Of a stretch of 64,000 nt of DNA, positions 8,314 to 17,344 are shown piece after piece. Position numbers and translations under genes: made by a program. How positions within the stretch are numbered: position 1 is the first letter of the stretch; every line of letters begins with the position of its first letter. Origin of the DNA: an uncultured Porphyromonadaceae bacterium (lineage in GTDB: Bacteria; Bacteroidota; Bacteroidia; Bacteroidales; Barnesiellaceae_A); contig UPZG01000005.1 in assembly GCA_900538705.1 (NCBI GenBank), forward strand, positions 1-64,000, in the 5' to 3' direction. The notes under the pieces are model-generated. The model saw only the letters and a list, made by a program, of their open reading frames with translations. It was not told where the DNA came from and did not search any database.

Positions 8314-8321
8314 CAAATATA
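8314..8321 (-). promoter_or_regulatory. -7 box for the hypothetical gene pair
   Basis: On the minus strand this reads TATATTTG, 90 bases before the start at 8223. No clear -33 TTTG is seen. Confidence 0.4.
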
Positions 8322-8400
8322 GGGATTTATTTCAGAAAAACATACCATTCAAAACAAAATAGCTTATAGCATGCAAATTTTAATAGGTATAAATAGAAAA

Positions 8401-8426
8401 GGGATTGCCGATTTTTCGGCAATCCC
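8401..8426 (-). terminator. Terminator of the gyrA-TPR unit
   Basis: An 11-bp perfect stem (8401-8411 with 8416-8426) with a 4-base loop is followed on the minus strand by TTTTCTATTT. It lies 24 bases beyond the stop codon of the TPR gene. Confidence 0.85.
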
Positions 8427-8449
8427 CTTTTTATCAATCAAAGAATTAA

Positions 8450-9724
8450 TCAATAACCCATCTCGGCCTCTATCTTTGTAAGATTAGCAGCATCGTTAAG
8501 GTTATAGTAAATACCACGCAACGCTACCATATACTCACGCTCGTTGGGGTCGAGGCTGTGAGCTTTTTCGTAATAAGGCAAAGCTTTGCGATAGAGAGGC
8601 AATACCTCGGCTTCGCGAGCTTTATTAAAATCTACCGTGTTGACGATCGACTCACTCAATTTGTTATTCTTCTCAATAGCTCTATTGAAGTACATACGAC
8701 CTAGGTTGCCTAATGCAGCAGCATACTCGGGACGCAAAGTTATCGCTTTCTCAAAGCAAACAATAGCTTCGTCGATGTTACTCTCTGTTTCATAGAGTTG
8801 ACCCTTTACGTTCCACAATTCGGGGTTCTCGGGGTCACTGGCAATAATAGCATCTATTGTAGAAAGAGCCTTCTCGTATTGGTTTGTAAAAATATAAAGG
8901 TTAACCAAACGCAAGCTATAGAAAGTCTCTTTTTGTTGCGTTTTTGTACCATCGGGATGTTCAACCTCAACCAATTCGTTCTTGAAGAGTTCGTTACCCT
9001 CTTGTAATGTAGCTATAAGATTAGCCGTATCTTTGGTTATCTCATACTCACTTACCAAATATTTATAGACGTCGTTTTGCGAATAGCCGTTACCCTTAGC
9101 TCGGTTAAGTGTTTCTATAGCCAACTGATGATTACCGGTTTGCATAGCTGCAATAGCACTATTAAACTCCAGCATGGCATATATAGAGTCGGCAGGCATC
9201 TTCTCAGCCTCGGTAGCCATGAAAGGAAGGTCGCGTATTTGCAAGAAGATATTCCAAATATCGAGAGCTTCCTGATACTCTTTTTGATTGAAATAGTATA
9301 CTCCGCCTTGTATATAACCATCAGAGTTAGCGAGCAAATCTCTACGAATGTTTTTGAGGTATTTAGGTTTTACCTTACCTTTTTTATTGGGCAATGTATC
9401 AAGTGCCACAGCTTTAAGATAGTATTTATACTCATTAGAAAGAGCGTTGTACATCTCATTTTCTTTGGCACTCAACCCCAATTGCAACTGGCTGTTTTCC
9501 TTGTCGAAGAAGCGTTGTTCTATGTCTCCGGCAACATACCACGTTTTTGCATCCGACACAGTCTCTTCGTTTGCGAGAGCCTCTTGAATGTCGGCACGAG
9601 CCTGCTTAAAATTAGGCTCCTCCAATTTAGCTTGGCTCCATGCCTTATTTACGAGACTTTTTTGAGCAAAAGCCGGTGAGAGAGCAAGGAGCAACAGTGA
9701 AGCTGTCAACAATGTTTTTCTCAT
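8450..9724 (-). CDS. Exported TPR-repeat protein
   Basis: This 424-residue protein has a clear signal peptide (MRKTLLTASLLLLALSPAFA, cleaved before QKS) and several tetratricopeptide repeats, most visible at about residues 130-260 and 285-345 (for example ALGNLGRMYFNRAIEKNN). TPR domains mediate protein contacts, so a periplasmic scaffold role is inferred. I chose ATG at 9724 rather than the upstream in-frame TTG at 9730, because it gives a normal signal peptide. It follows gyrA by 42 bases on the same strand and ends at a strong terminator, suggesting co-transcription with gyrA. Confidence 0.8.
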   Translation of the reverse strand: MRKTLLTASLLLLALSPAFAQKSLVNKAWSQAKLEEPNFKQARADIQEALANEETVSDAKTWYVAGDIEQRFFDKENSQLQLGLSAKENEMYNALSNEYKYYLKAVALDTLPNKKGKVKPKYLKNIRRDLLANSDGYIQGGVYYFNQKEYQEALDIWNIFLQIRDLPFMATEAEKMPADSIYAMLEFNSAIAAMQTGNHQLAIETLNRAKGNGYSQNDVYKYLVSEYEITKDTANLIATLQEGNELFKNELVEVEHPDGTKTQQKETFYSLRLVNLYIFTNQYEKALSTIDAIIASDPENPELWNVKGQLYETESNIDEAIVCFEKAITLRPEYAAALGNLGRMYFNRAIEKNNKLSESIVNTVDFNKAREAEVLPLYRKALPYYEKAHSLDPNEREYMVALRGIYYNLNDAANLTKIEAEMGY

Positions 9725-9766
9725 AACCAATAGATTTAGAGTGTTTATAATTTATTTAATATTTAA

Positions 9767-12259
9767 TCATTGAGCTATTTCGGGATCGTCACAAATGATT
9801 TGGTCGTCGTCGGTAGTCTCAGAAAGTACTTTACATACCGATGCGATTTCGTCATTTCGTTTCTCCAGGTTAATGAGCTTAACACCTTGTGTGGCACGTC
9901 CCATAACTCTTACGTCCGATACTTTCATGCGCAACGTAATACCTGATTTGTTGATAATCACCAAGTCGTTGTTGTCCGTTACATTCTTTATAGCGACCAA
10001 CTTACCAGTCTTATCGGTGATATTCATGGTCTTCACGCCCTTACCGCCGCGATTGGTTATGCGGTAATCCTCAGCGATAGAACGTTTGCCATATCCTTGT
10101 TCCGAAACAACCATGATGGTATCTTCTTTCAGGTTATTGACAATAATCATGCCCACAACGGCATCGTCGCCACCATCGAGCGTCATACCGCGTACTCCAG
10201 TGGAAATACGGCCCATCTCACGAACTGTACTCTCGTGGAACTGGATAGCACGGCCATTGCGGTTGGCCATAACAATGTAGCTATTACCATCTGTAAGGCG
10301 TACTTGTATTACTTGGTCGCCCTCTACAATATTGATAGCGTTAACACCATTTTGTCGCGGACGAGAGTATGCATCGAGTCGGGTCTTCTTTATAGTACCG
10401 TTACGTGTACAGAATACAAGATAATGTGTGGTGTTATACTCGGGATTCTGCAATTGTTTTACTCGAATGAAAGCGTTTACTTTATCATCGGGCTCAATAT
10501 TGAGCAAGTTTTGTATGGCACGTCCTTTTGAGTTTTTAGCGCCCTCTGGTATCTCATATACCTTGAGCCAATAGCATCGGCCCTTTTGCGTAAAGAAGAG
10601 CATATAATTGTGCATCGATGCCGGATAGATATATTCTATGAAGTCTTCTTCTCGCGTATCGCTTCCCTTGGCACCCACACCGCCACGGTTCTGTGCATGG
10701 AACTCGGTAAGAGGAGTACGCTTGATGTAACCGAGATGCGAAATGGTTATAATCATTTCTTCATCGGCATAGAAATCCTCTGCATTGAAGTCCTCACCCA
10801 CATACACTATATCGGTGCGACGTTCGTCACCATATTTATCTCGTATATCTATAAGTTCGTCTTTAATGACTTGCATACATACATCGTGGTTTTCCAATAT
10901 CTCTTTGAAACGACGTATCATATCCTCTACCTGACGATACTCGGCATGCAGCTTGTCTTGCTCGAGACCGGTGAGCTGACGTAAACGCATCTCTACGATG
11001 GCATTGGCCTGACGGTCGGTGAGTGCAAAACGTTCCATTAACCTAGTGCGAGCTTCATCGCCACTTTGCGATGAACGGATTATGGCTATAACCTCGTCGA
11101 TATTGTCGCTGGCTATTATCAATCCTTCAAGTATGTGTGCACGCTCTTCGGCTTTTTCCAAATCGAACTTGGTACGACGTATAACAACTTCATGACGATG
11201 CTCTATAAATGCTTCAAGGAGTTGTTTCAGATTAAGCAACTTGGGTCGTCCGTTTACAAGAGCTATATTATTAACACTGAATGACGACTGCATGGCCGTC
11301 ATCTTGTACAGCTTGTTCAGAACTACATTGGCATTGGCATCACGCTTAATATCTATGACAATGCGCATACCATTACGGTCGCTCTCATCGTTGATATTGG
11401 AAATTCCGTCGAGTTTCTTTTCCTCTACAAGGTCGGCAATACCTTTAATAAGCTCAGCTTTGTTTACTCCATAAGGTATTTCGTGTACTATAATCGACTC
11501 TTTATTTCCGTCGCTCTCTATCTCGGCTTTGGCACGTACGATAATACGTCCCCTACCCGTTTCGAAAGCCTCCTTCACGCCCGCATAACCATATATGGTA
11601 GCACCTGTGGGGAAGTCGGGAGCTTTCACATATTGCATAAGTTCGCTTACTGTAAGCTCACTATTGTCTATTAAAGCGACAGAAGCATTGATACACTCTG
11701 TAAGGTTGTGAGGCGGCATGTTTGTAGCCATACCGACTGCAATACCCGATGCACCGTTTATAAGCAGCTGAGGTATGCGGGTAGGCAACACTACCGGTTC
11801 CTCAAGTGTATTATCGAAGTTGGGAATAAAGTCGACCGTACGTTTATTTATATCGGCCAACATCTCTTCAGCTATACGCGAAAGGCGGGCTTCGGTATAA
11901 CGCATGGCAGCAGGAGAGTCACCATCGACCGAACCAAAGTTACCGTGACCATCGACCAAGCAGTAGCGCAATGACCAGTCTTGGGCCATACGAGCCAATG
12001 CCAAATATACCGATGAATCGCCGTGAGGGTGGTACTTACCAAGAACTTCACCGACGATACGGGCACATTTCTTGTGGGGCTGATTGTATGTGTTGTTAAG
12101 CCGTTCCATTCCATACAAAATACGACGATGAACTGGCTTAAGGCCATCACGCACATCAGGTAAGGCTCGCGCTACGATAACCGACATAGAATAGTCGATA
12201 TACGACGACTGCATCTCTTGCTCGATGTTGACTTTTATAATTTTATCCTGATCTAACAT
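9767..12259 (-). CDS. gyrA: DNA gyrase subunit A
   Basis: This 830-residue protein matches GyrA throughout. The breakage-reunion domain carries the catalytic Tyr121 in AAMRYTEAR (E. coli Tyr122), and the GyrA-box-like motif TNRGGKG lies in the C-terminal beta-pinwheel. With GyrB, encoded elsewhere, it forms the tetramer that introduces negative supercoils. The acidic C-terminal tail (TTDDDQIICDDPEIAQ) is typical. In the quinolone-resistance region Ser82 (E. coli Ser83) is kept, but residue 86, equivalent to E. coli Asp87, is Leu (codon at 12002-12004). The gene is divergent from clpC, and a TATCTTTG box lies 109 bases upstream. Confidence 0.98.
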   Translation of the reverse strand: MLDQDKIIKVNIEQEMQSSYIDYSMSVIVARALPDVRDGLKPVHRRILYGMERLNNTYNQPHKKCARIVGEVLGKYHPHGDSSVYLALARMAQDWSLRYCLVDGHGNFGSVDGDSPAAMRYTEARLSRIAEEMLADINKRTVDFIPNFDNTLEEPVVLPTRIPQLLINGASGIAVGMATNMPPHNLTECINASVALIDNSELTVSELMQYVKAPDFPTGATIYGYAGVKEAFETGRGRIIVRAKAEIESDGNKESIIVHEIPYGVNKAELIKGIADLVEEKKLDGISNINDESDRNGMRIVIDIKRDANANVVLNKLYKMTAMQSSFSVNNIALVNGRPKLLNLKQLLEAFIEHRHEVVIRRTKFDLEKAEERAHILEGLIIASDNIDEVIAIIRSSQSGDEARTRLMERFALTDRQANAIVEMRLRQLTGLEQDKLHAEYRQVEDMIRRFKEILENHDVCMQVIKDELIDIRDKYGDERRTDIVYVGEDFNAEDFYADEEMIITISHLGYIKRTPLTEFHAQNRGGVGAKGSDTREEDFIEYIYPASMHNYMLFFTQKGRCYWLKVYEIPEGAKNSKGRAIQNLLNIEPDDKVNAFIRVKQLQNPEYNTTHYLVFCTRNGTIKKTRLDAYSRPRQNGVNAINIVEGDQVIQVRLTDGNSYIVMANRNGRAIQFHESTVREMGRISTGVRGMTLDGGDDAVVGMIIVNNLKEDTIMVVSEQGYGKRSIAEDYRITNRGGKGVKTMNITDKTGKLVAIKNVTDNNDLVIINKSGITLRMKVSDVRVMGRATQGVKLINLEKRNDEIASVCKVLSETTDDDQIICDDPEIAQ

Positions 12260-12367
12260 GTTTTTGTTTTGTTTTACATTATAATTATAGCACTTGCGTC
12301 GCGCCCAAAAGAAGTGAAGCCTTTAATTTTAATAAAGAACAGGCAAGGCAGCTCTCGCAATAGCGTA

Positions 12368-12375
12368 CAAAGATA
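12368..12375 (-). promoter_or_regulatory. -7 box of gyrA
   Basis: TATCTTTG on the minus strand, 108 bases before the gyrA start. The -33 region is poor. It shares the 297-base divergent intergenic region with the clpC promoter, and nothing else is recognised there. Confidence 0.55.
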
Positions 12376-12484
12376 ACCATTTTTCAACCAATCGACGACA
12401 CCCGTTACCGTTTTTTATCACTCTGAATGAAAAAAAACGGCACAATATTTGTTTATAAAGAGTAAAGAGAAAAATGATTATACA

Positions 12485-12513
12485 TTGATTTTCGGACAAA
12501 ACCATTACCTTTG
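12485..12513 (+). promoter_or_regulatory. Promoter of clpC
   Basis: TTG at 12485-12487 and TACCTTTG at 12506-12513 are separated by 18 bases. A strong Shine-Dalgarno-like AAGGAGA at 12540-12546, unusual for this phylum, precedes the ATG at 12557 by 10 bases. No HrcA-type CIRCE palindrome was seen. Confidence 0.65.
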
Positions 12514-12556
12514 TCTCGAAGAGAAAAGAGAAGATTTTTAAGGAGAAACAGATTGT

Positions 12557-15088
12557 ATGGAAAGAAACTTTTCAAATCATGCCAAAATAGTATTGGGATA
12601 TAGCCGTGAAGAGGCAGCTCGCCTGCAGAATCACGACATTCTACCCGACCATCTGCTATTAGGCATCATTCGCGACGGCGAAGGCAAGGCTATGGAAGCT
12701 ATAACAACCCAGGGGCTCAACCCTCGGTCGCTGAAGCATGCCATAGAAAACGAACTTAACGCAGACAACGATTATGTAGACCCGCGCGAACTGACAGTCA
12801 GCAAAAGTACCGACAAGATACTGAAAATGAGTATGCTTGAGTCAAGAATATTGCATAGTGACGAGACTGATACCGAACATATTCTATTGGCAATACTAAG
12901 AGACAAATCATCAATTTCCGCTCGCATACTCAATAATCACGACATTACTTACGAGAGTGTCATGTCATTCCTAAGGATGCGTAACACCAATACCGACATG
13001 CCCGGTACAACGATGGGAGCCGGATTTGATGAAGATGAAGAGGATGATGACGAGCCTCGTTCATCATCGTCGGGTAAAAGCCGCCAAGCAGAGACAACGA
13101 CCGCCCGCGTAAGCGAAACGCCGGTACTCGACAACTTCGGCTCTGACATGACACGAGCTGCCGAAGAAGGCAAGTTAGACCCCGTTGTAGGCCGAGAACG
13201 CGAAATAGAGCGTTTGGCACAAGTATTGAGTCGCCGTAAGAAAAACAATCCTGTACTGATAGGCGAGCCCGGTGTTGGCAAATCGGCCATCGTAGAAGGC
13301 TTGGCCTTGCGTATCGTGCAGAAAAAGGTATCTCGCGTATTGTTTGACAAACGTGTCATCTCGCTCGACGTAGCCTCTATCGTCGCCGGAACGAAATACC
13401 GCGGACAATTTGAGGAGCGGGTAAAAGCCATCCTCAACGAGCTTACGAAAAACCCCGATATCATCTTGTTTATCGATGAGATACATACCATCGTGGGTGC
13501 AGGTGGCGCTACCGGTACTCTCGATGCAGCCAACATGCTGAAACCGGCATTGGCACGGGGCGAGATACAGTGTATAGGAGCTACTACTCTCGACGAGTAC
13601 CGTAAAACTATTGAAAAAGATGGAGCCTTAGAACGCCGCTTCCAGAAAATCATGGTCGACCCCACTACTCCCGAGGAAACCTTGCAGATACTATACAATA
13701 TAAAAGACCGCTACGAAAGCCATCATAACGTCACTTACACACCCGATGCCTTGGAGGCTTGCGTAAAGCTGACAGGGCGATACGTAAGCGACCGCAACTT
13801 CCCCGACAAAGCCATAGATGCTCTCGACGAGGCCGGCTCGCGGGTACATATTACCAATATTGTTGTACCCAAGGAGATAGAAGAATACGAAGCGAAAATC
13901 GAGGAGGCTGCTGCTGCCAAACTAAAAGCTGTAAGCACACAGAACTACGAGCTTGCAGCAAGTTATCGTGACCAAAGCCGTGTGCTGCAAAGCCAACTCG
14001 AAGAGGCCAAGCAAAGATGGGAGAAACAGCTCTCGGAACATCGCGAGGTAGTTGATGCCGAGAAGGTGGCCGAGGTTGTTGCCATGATGACGGGAATACC
14101 TGTGCAACGTGTCGCAGAAGGCGAAAACGCGCGTCTGCTACATATGGCCGACGAGCTGAAACAGATTGTCATAGGTCAAGACAGTGCCGTAGAACGCGTT
14201 GTAAAAGCCATACAACGCAACCGTATAGGGTTGAAAGACCCCAACAAACCTATAGGTACATTTATGTTCTTAGGACCTACAGGTGTGGGAAAAACGCATC
14301 TCGCCAAGAAACTTGCCGAGCTCATGTTCGACAGCAAAGATGCTCTTATACGTATAGACATGAGCGAATACATGGAGAAATTCTCCGTTTCGCGACTTGT
14401 AGGTGCACCTCCAGGATACGTAGGCTATGAAGAGGGTGGACAATTGACCGAACGCGTACGACGCAAGCCTTACTCGGTGGTACTACTCGACGAGATAGAG
14501 AAAGCAAATCCCGACGTATTCAATATTTTGTTGCAAGTAATGGACGAAGGTAGGCTTACCGATAGTTTAGGTCGGCAGGTCGACTTCAAGAACACCATTA
14601 TCATCTTGACATCCAATATAGGTACACGGCAGCTCAAAGACTTCGGACAAGGTATAGGTTATGCCACACATACTACCGACGAGAAGGAATTCTCGCGCAG
14701 CGTAATACAAAAGGCTTTAAATAGAGCCTTCTCGCCCGAATTCTTAAATCGTGTAGACGACATTGTGATGTTTGACCAACTCGATAAAGAAGCCATATAC
14801 AAGATTATCGATATAGAGTTGCAAAGCTTCTTCAAACGAATCGAGCAACAGGGCATCAAGATGGAAATAAGCGATGAAGCCAAAGCCTACATTGCCGAAA
14901 AAGGATACGATGTACAATTTGGTGCACGCCCACTCAAACGTGCTATACAAAAGTACCTCGAAGATGAGCTGGCCGATATGATTCTGCACAACAGCATAAA
15001 AGAGGGCGACATTGTAAAGGCTACCTTCAACAGTGAAACTCAGAAGATAGAACTGCATTGCGAATCTTCCTTAACAACAAGCGAGTGA
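12557..15088 (+). CDS. clpC: ClpC-type AAA+ unfoldase of the Clp protease
   Basis: This 843-residue Hsp100 protein has an N-terminal Clp-N repeat domain (1-145), an acidic and serine-rich linker (about 155-185), AAA module 1 with Walker A GEPGVGKS (about 236) and FIDEIH, a UVR-like coiled segment (about 450-485) and AAA module 2 with GPTGVGKT (about 573). The loop GIGY near residue 698 corresponds to the (V/I/L)GF-type ClpP-docking loop, so it probably delivers substrates to ClpP rather than acting as a ClpB disaggregase. The middle region is too short for ClpB's M domain. An intrinsic terminator follows and htpG lies next on the same strand. Confidence 0.95.
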   Translation: MERNFSNHAKIVLGYSREEAARLQNHDILPDHLLLGIIRDGEGKAMEAITTQGLNPRSLKHAIENELNADNDYVDPRELTVSKSTDKILKMSMLESRILHSDETDTEHILLAILRDKSSISARILNNHDITYESVMSFLRMRNTNTDMPGTTMGAGFDEDEEDDDEPRSSSSGKSRQAETTTARVSETPVLDNFGSDMTRAAEEGKLDPVVGREREIERLAQVLSRRKKNNPVLIGEPGVGKSAIVEGLALRIVQKKVSRVLFDKRVISLDVASIVAGTKYRGQFEERVKAILNELTKNPDIILFIDEIHTIVGAGGATGTLDAANMLKPALARGEIQCIGATTLDEYRKTIEKDGALERRFQKIMVDPTTPEETLQILYNIKDRYESHHNVTYTPDALEACVKLTGRYVSDRNFPDKAIDALDEAGSRVHITNIVVPKEIEEYEAKIEEAAAAKLKAVSTQNYELAASYRDQSRVLQSQLEEAKQRWEKQLSEHREVVDAEKVAEVVAMMTGIPVQRVAEGENARLLHMADELKQIVIGQDSAVERVVKAIQRNRIGLKDPNKPIGTFMFLGPTGVGKTHLAKKLAELMFDSKDALIRIDMSEYMEKFSVSRLVGAPPGYVGYEEGGQLTERVRRKPYSVVLLDEIEKANPDVFNILLQVMDEGRLTDSLGRQVDFKNTIIILTSNIGTRQLKDFGQGIGYATHTTDEKEFSRSVIQKALNRAFSPEFLNRVDDIVMFDQLDKEAIYKIIDIELQSFFKRIEQQGIKMEISDEAKAYIAEKGYDVQFGARPLKRAIQKYLEDELADMILHNSIKEGDIVKATFNSETQKIELHCESSLTTSE

Positions 15089-15120
15089 CAAGAAGTCATA
15101 TTGACAATACAAACCGTCAA

Positions 15121-15153
15121 AATGTCAGATACCCGGTATCTGGCATTTTTTTT
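15121..15153 (+). terminator. Intrinsic terminator between clpC and htpG
   Basis: An 11-bp stem with one G-T pair (15121-15131 with 15137-15147) and a 5-base loop runs into eight T's. It lies 32 bases after the clpC stop and 40 bases before the htpG start, so htpG may depend on read-through or on a promoter that I could not identify. Confidence 0.75.
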
Positions 15154-15193
15154 GTCGATGAAAAAACAGAAAAAATTCTTAAAACCCAATATT

Positions 15194-17248
15194 ATGCAAA
15201 AAGGTACAATCGGGGTAACGACCGACAACATATTCCCCGTTATTAAAAAGTTCTTATACAGCGACCACGAAATATTCTTGCGTGAAGTAGTATCGAATGC
15301 CGTAGATGCCACGCAAAAACTGAAAACACTATCATCGGTAGGCGAATTCAAAGGAGAGCTGGGCAACATGGATGTACATGTGTCTATTGACAAAGAGGCC
15401 GGCACTCTTACCATCAGTGATCACGGTGTGGGCATGACTGCCGAAGAGATAGAGAAATACATCAACCAGATAGCTTTCTCGGGAGCCGAAGAGTTCCTCG
15501 AGAAATATAAAAACGATGCCAATGCCATTATAGGCCATTTCGGTCTCGGATTCTACTCTACTTTCATGGTTTCTAAAAAGGTAGAGATACGTACCCTCTC
15601 TTATAAAGAAGGTGCACAAGCTATCATGTGGAGTTGCGATGGGTCTCCGGCCTATGAGATGACCGATATAGAAAAGGCTGAACGTGGTACCGATATTGTA
15701 CTATATATCGACGATGAAAACAAGGAGTTTCTCGAGCCGCAACGCATAGAGTTGCTCTTACGCAAATATTGCCGCTTCTTGCCCGTACCTATCGCTTTCG
15801 GTAAGGAACAAGAATGGAAAGATGGGAAATACGTAGACACCGACCGCGACAAAATAATAAACGATACCACTCCTGCATGGACTCGCAAGCCTTCTGACCT
15901 GACTGACGAGGACTACAAGAAGTTCTATGCCGAGCTATATCCGGGTCTGGACGAGCCGCTCTTCTGGATACACCTCAACGTAGACTATCCCTTTAAGTTG
16001 ACAGGTATCCTCTATTTCCCCAAGATAAGAAACAATATAGACATAAATCGCTACAAGATACAACTCTATTGCAACCAAGTATTTGTCACAGACTCAGTAG
16101 AGGGTATTGTACCTGATTTCCTGATGTTGTTGCAAGGTGTGATAGACTCGCCCGACATACCATTAAACGTTTCACGGTCATACCTGCAAAGCGACTCGAA
16201 CGTCAAGAAGATTTCGACATATATCACCAAGAAGGTAGCCGACCGCTTGCAAGAGATTTTCAATACCGATCGTAAGCAATTTGAGGAGAAATGGGATGAC
16301 ATAAAGCTCTTCATAGAATACGGAATGCTCAGCGATGACAAGTTCTACGAACGTGCCACCAAATTTGCACTTTTCAAAAACACCGAAGATAAATACTACA
16401 CCTTCGAGGAATACAAAACTCTCATAAGCGGCAACCAAACCGATAAAGAAGGTACTACCGTATATTTGTATGCCACCGACAAAGAGGCTCAATACAGTTA
16501 TATAGAAACTGCTCATGACAAAGGTTACGATGTTCTTCTGATGAACGGGCAACTCGATGCTCCCTTCATCGGGAAATTAGAGCAGAAATTCGAAAAAAGC
16601 CGTTTTGTTCGCGTCGACAGCGATGTGATAGACAACCTCATACGTAAAGAGCAACCCGAGAAGAGCGACTCTTTCAGTACACGCCAACGCGAAGAGATGA
16701 CGACTGTATTCAAATCACAAATTCCATCTATTGATAAATGTGAATTTATGGTTATGTTCGAGTCCATGGGCGAGCAGGCATCACCCGTCATGGTTACGCA
16801 GAGTGAATATATGCGCCGTATGAAAGAGATGGCAGCCCTACAACCCGGTATGAGTTTCTACGGAGAACTGCCCGACAGCTACAATCTGATTATCAACACA
16901 GACCACCCATTGTGCAAAAAAGTGCTGAGCGATACGGAAAGTAGTTGCAACGACCGACTCACTCCTGTGTTTGAGCAAATTGACGAAAACAACAAAGAGA
17001 TAACCCGTCTGAATGAAGCCCGAAAAGATAAGAAAGACGAGGAAATTCCCGTTGCTGATAAAGAGGCATTGAAAGCTGCCGAAAGCAAAGCTACAGATCT
17101 GCGCAAAGAGGAAGAAAAAATTCTATCGGAGTATGCCGGTCAAACGCCGCTGGTAAAACAACTTGTCGACCTGGCTCTGTTGTCCAATAACCTGCTGAAA
17201 GGCGAGGCTCTAAGCCGCTTTATCAAACGTTCGTTTGAATTATTGTAA
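15194..17248 (+). CDS. htpG: HSP90-family chaperone HtpG
   Basis: This 684-residue protein has the GHKL ATP-binding domain at the N terminus (REVVSNAVDAT near residue 32, DHGVGMT near 75 and GHFGLGFYS near 116), a middle domain with LNVSRSYLQSD, and a charged C-terminal dimerisation region. HtpG is a cytosolic ATP-dependent chaperone. The ATG at 15194 (MQKGTIGVTTDN) is the right start, because in-frame ATGs further upstream fall inside the clpC terminator. It shares its strand with clpC, forming a protein-quality-control pair. A perfect 16-bp hairpin follows. Confidence 0.96.
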   Translation: MQKGTIGVTTDNIFPVIKKFLYSDHEIFLREVVSNAVDATQKLKTLSSVGEFKGELGNMDVHVSIDKEAGTLTISDHGVGMTAEEIEKYINQIAFSGAEEFLEKYKNDANAIIGHFGLGFYSTFMVSKKVEIRTLSYKEGAQAIMWSCDGSPAYEMTDIEKAERGTDIVLYIDDENKEFLEPQRIELLLRKYCRFLPVPIAFGKEQEWKDGKYVDTDRDKIINDTTPAWTRKPSDLTDEDYKKFYAELYPGLDEPLFWIHLNVDYPFKLTGILYFPKIRNNIDINRYKIQLYCNQVFVTDSVEGIVPDFLMLLQGVIDSPDIPLNVSRSYLQSDSNVKKISTYITKKVADRLQEIFNTDRKQFEEKWDDIKLFIEYGMLSDDKFYERATKFALFKNTEDKYYTFEEYKTLISGNQTDKEGTTVYLYATDKEAQYSYIETAHDKGYDVLLMNGQLDAPFIGKLEQKFEKSRFVRVDSDVIDNLIRKEQPEKSDSFSTRQREEMTTVFKSQIPSIDKCEFMVMFESMGEQASPVMVTQSEYMRRMKEMAALQPGMSFYGELPDSYNLIINTDHPLCKKVLSDTESSCNDRLTPVFEQIDENNKEITRLNEARKDKKDEEIPVADKEALKAAESKATDLRKEEEKILSEYAGQTPLVKQLVDLALLSNNLLKGEALSRFIKRSFELL

Positions 17249-17270
17249 TATTCTCTTTATACCATTCAAT

Positions 17271-17307
17271 ACGGGGCTGTATCGGAATTTATCCGATACA
17301 GCCCCGT
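17271..17307. terminator. Bidirectional hairpin between convergent htpG and nhaA
   Basis: A perfect 16-bp GC-containing stem (17271-17286 with 17292-17307) has a 5-base loop. It lies 22 bases past the htpG stop and 37 bases past the nhaA stop. The T-run is weak on both sides, so it may act as a transcript-end stabiliser as well as a terminator. Confidence 0.7.
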
Positions 17308-17344
17308 TACTTATATCTTGGTCTTAGCATGATGTTGAATAATG

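Noticed and set aside
13030..13110. Acidic, Ser-rich stretch in ClpC as an inserted domain or frameshift
   Set aside because: The frame is intact and linkers between the N domain and AAA1 vary in this way in Bacteroidetes ClpC.
15101..15193. Longer htpG reading frame with an extra 31 residues
   Set aside because: The extension lies inside the clpC terminator hairpin and is not part of the HtpG family.
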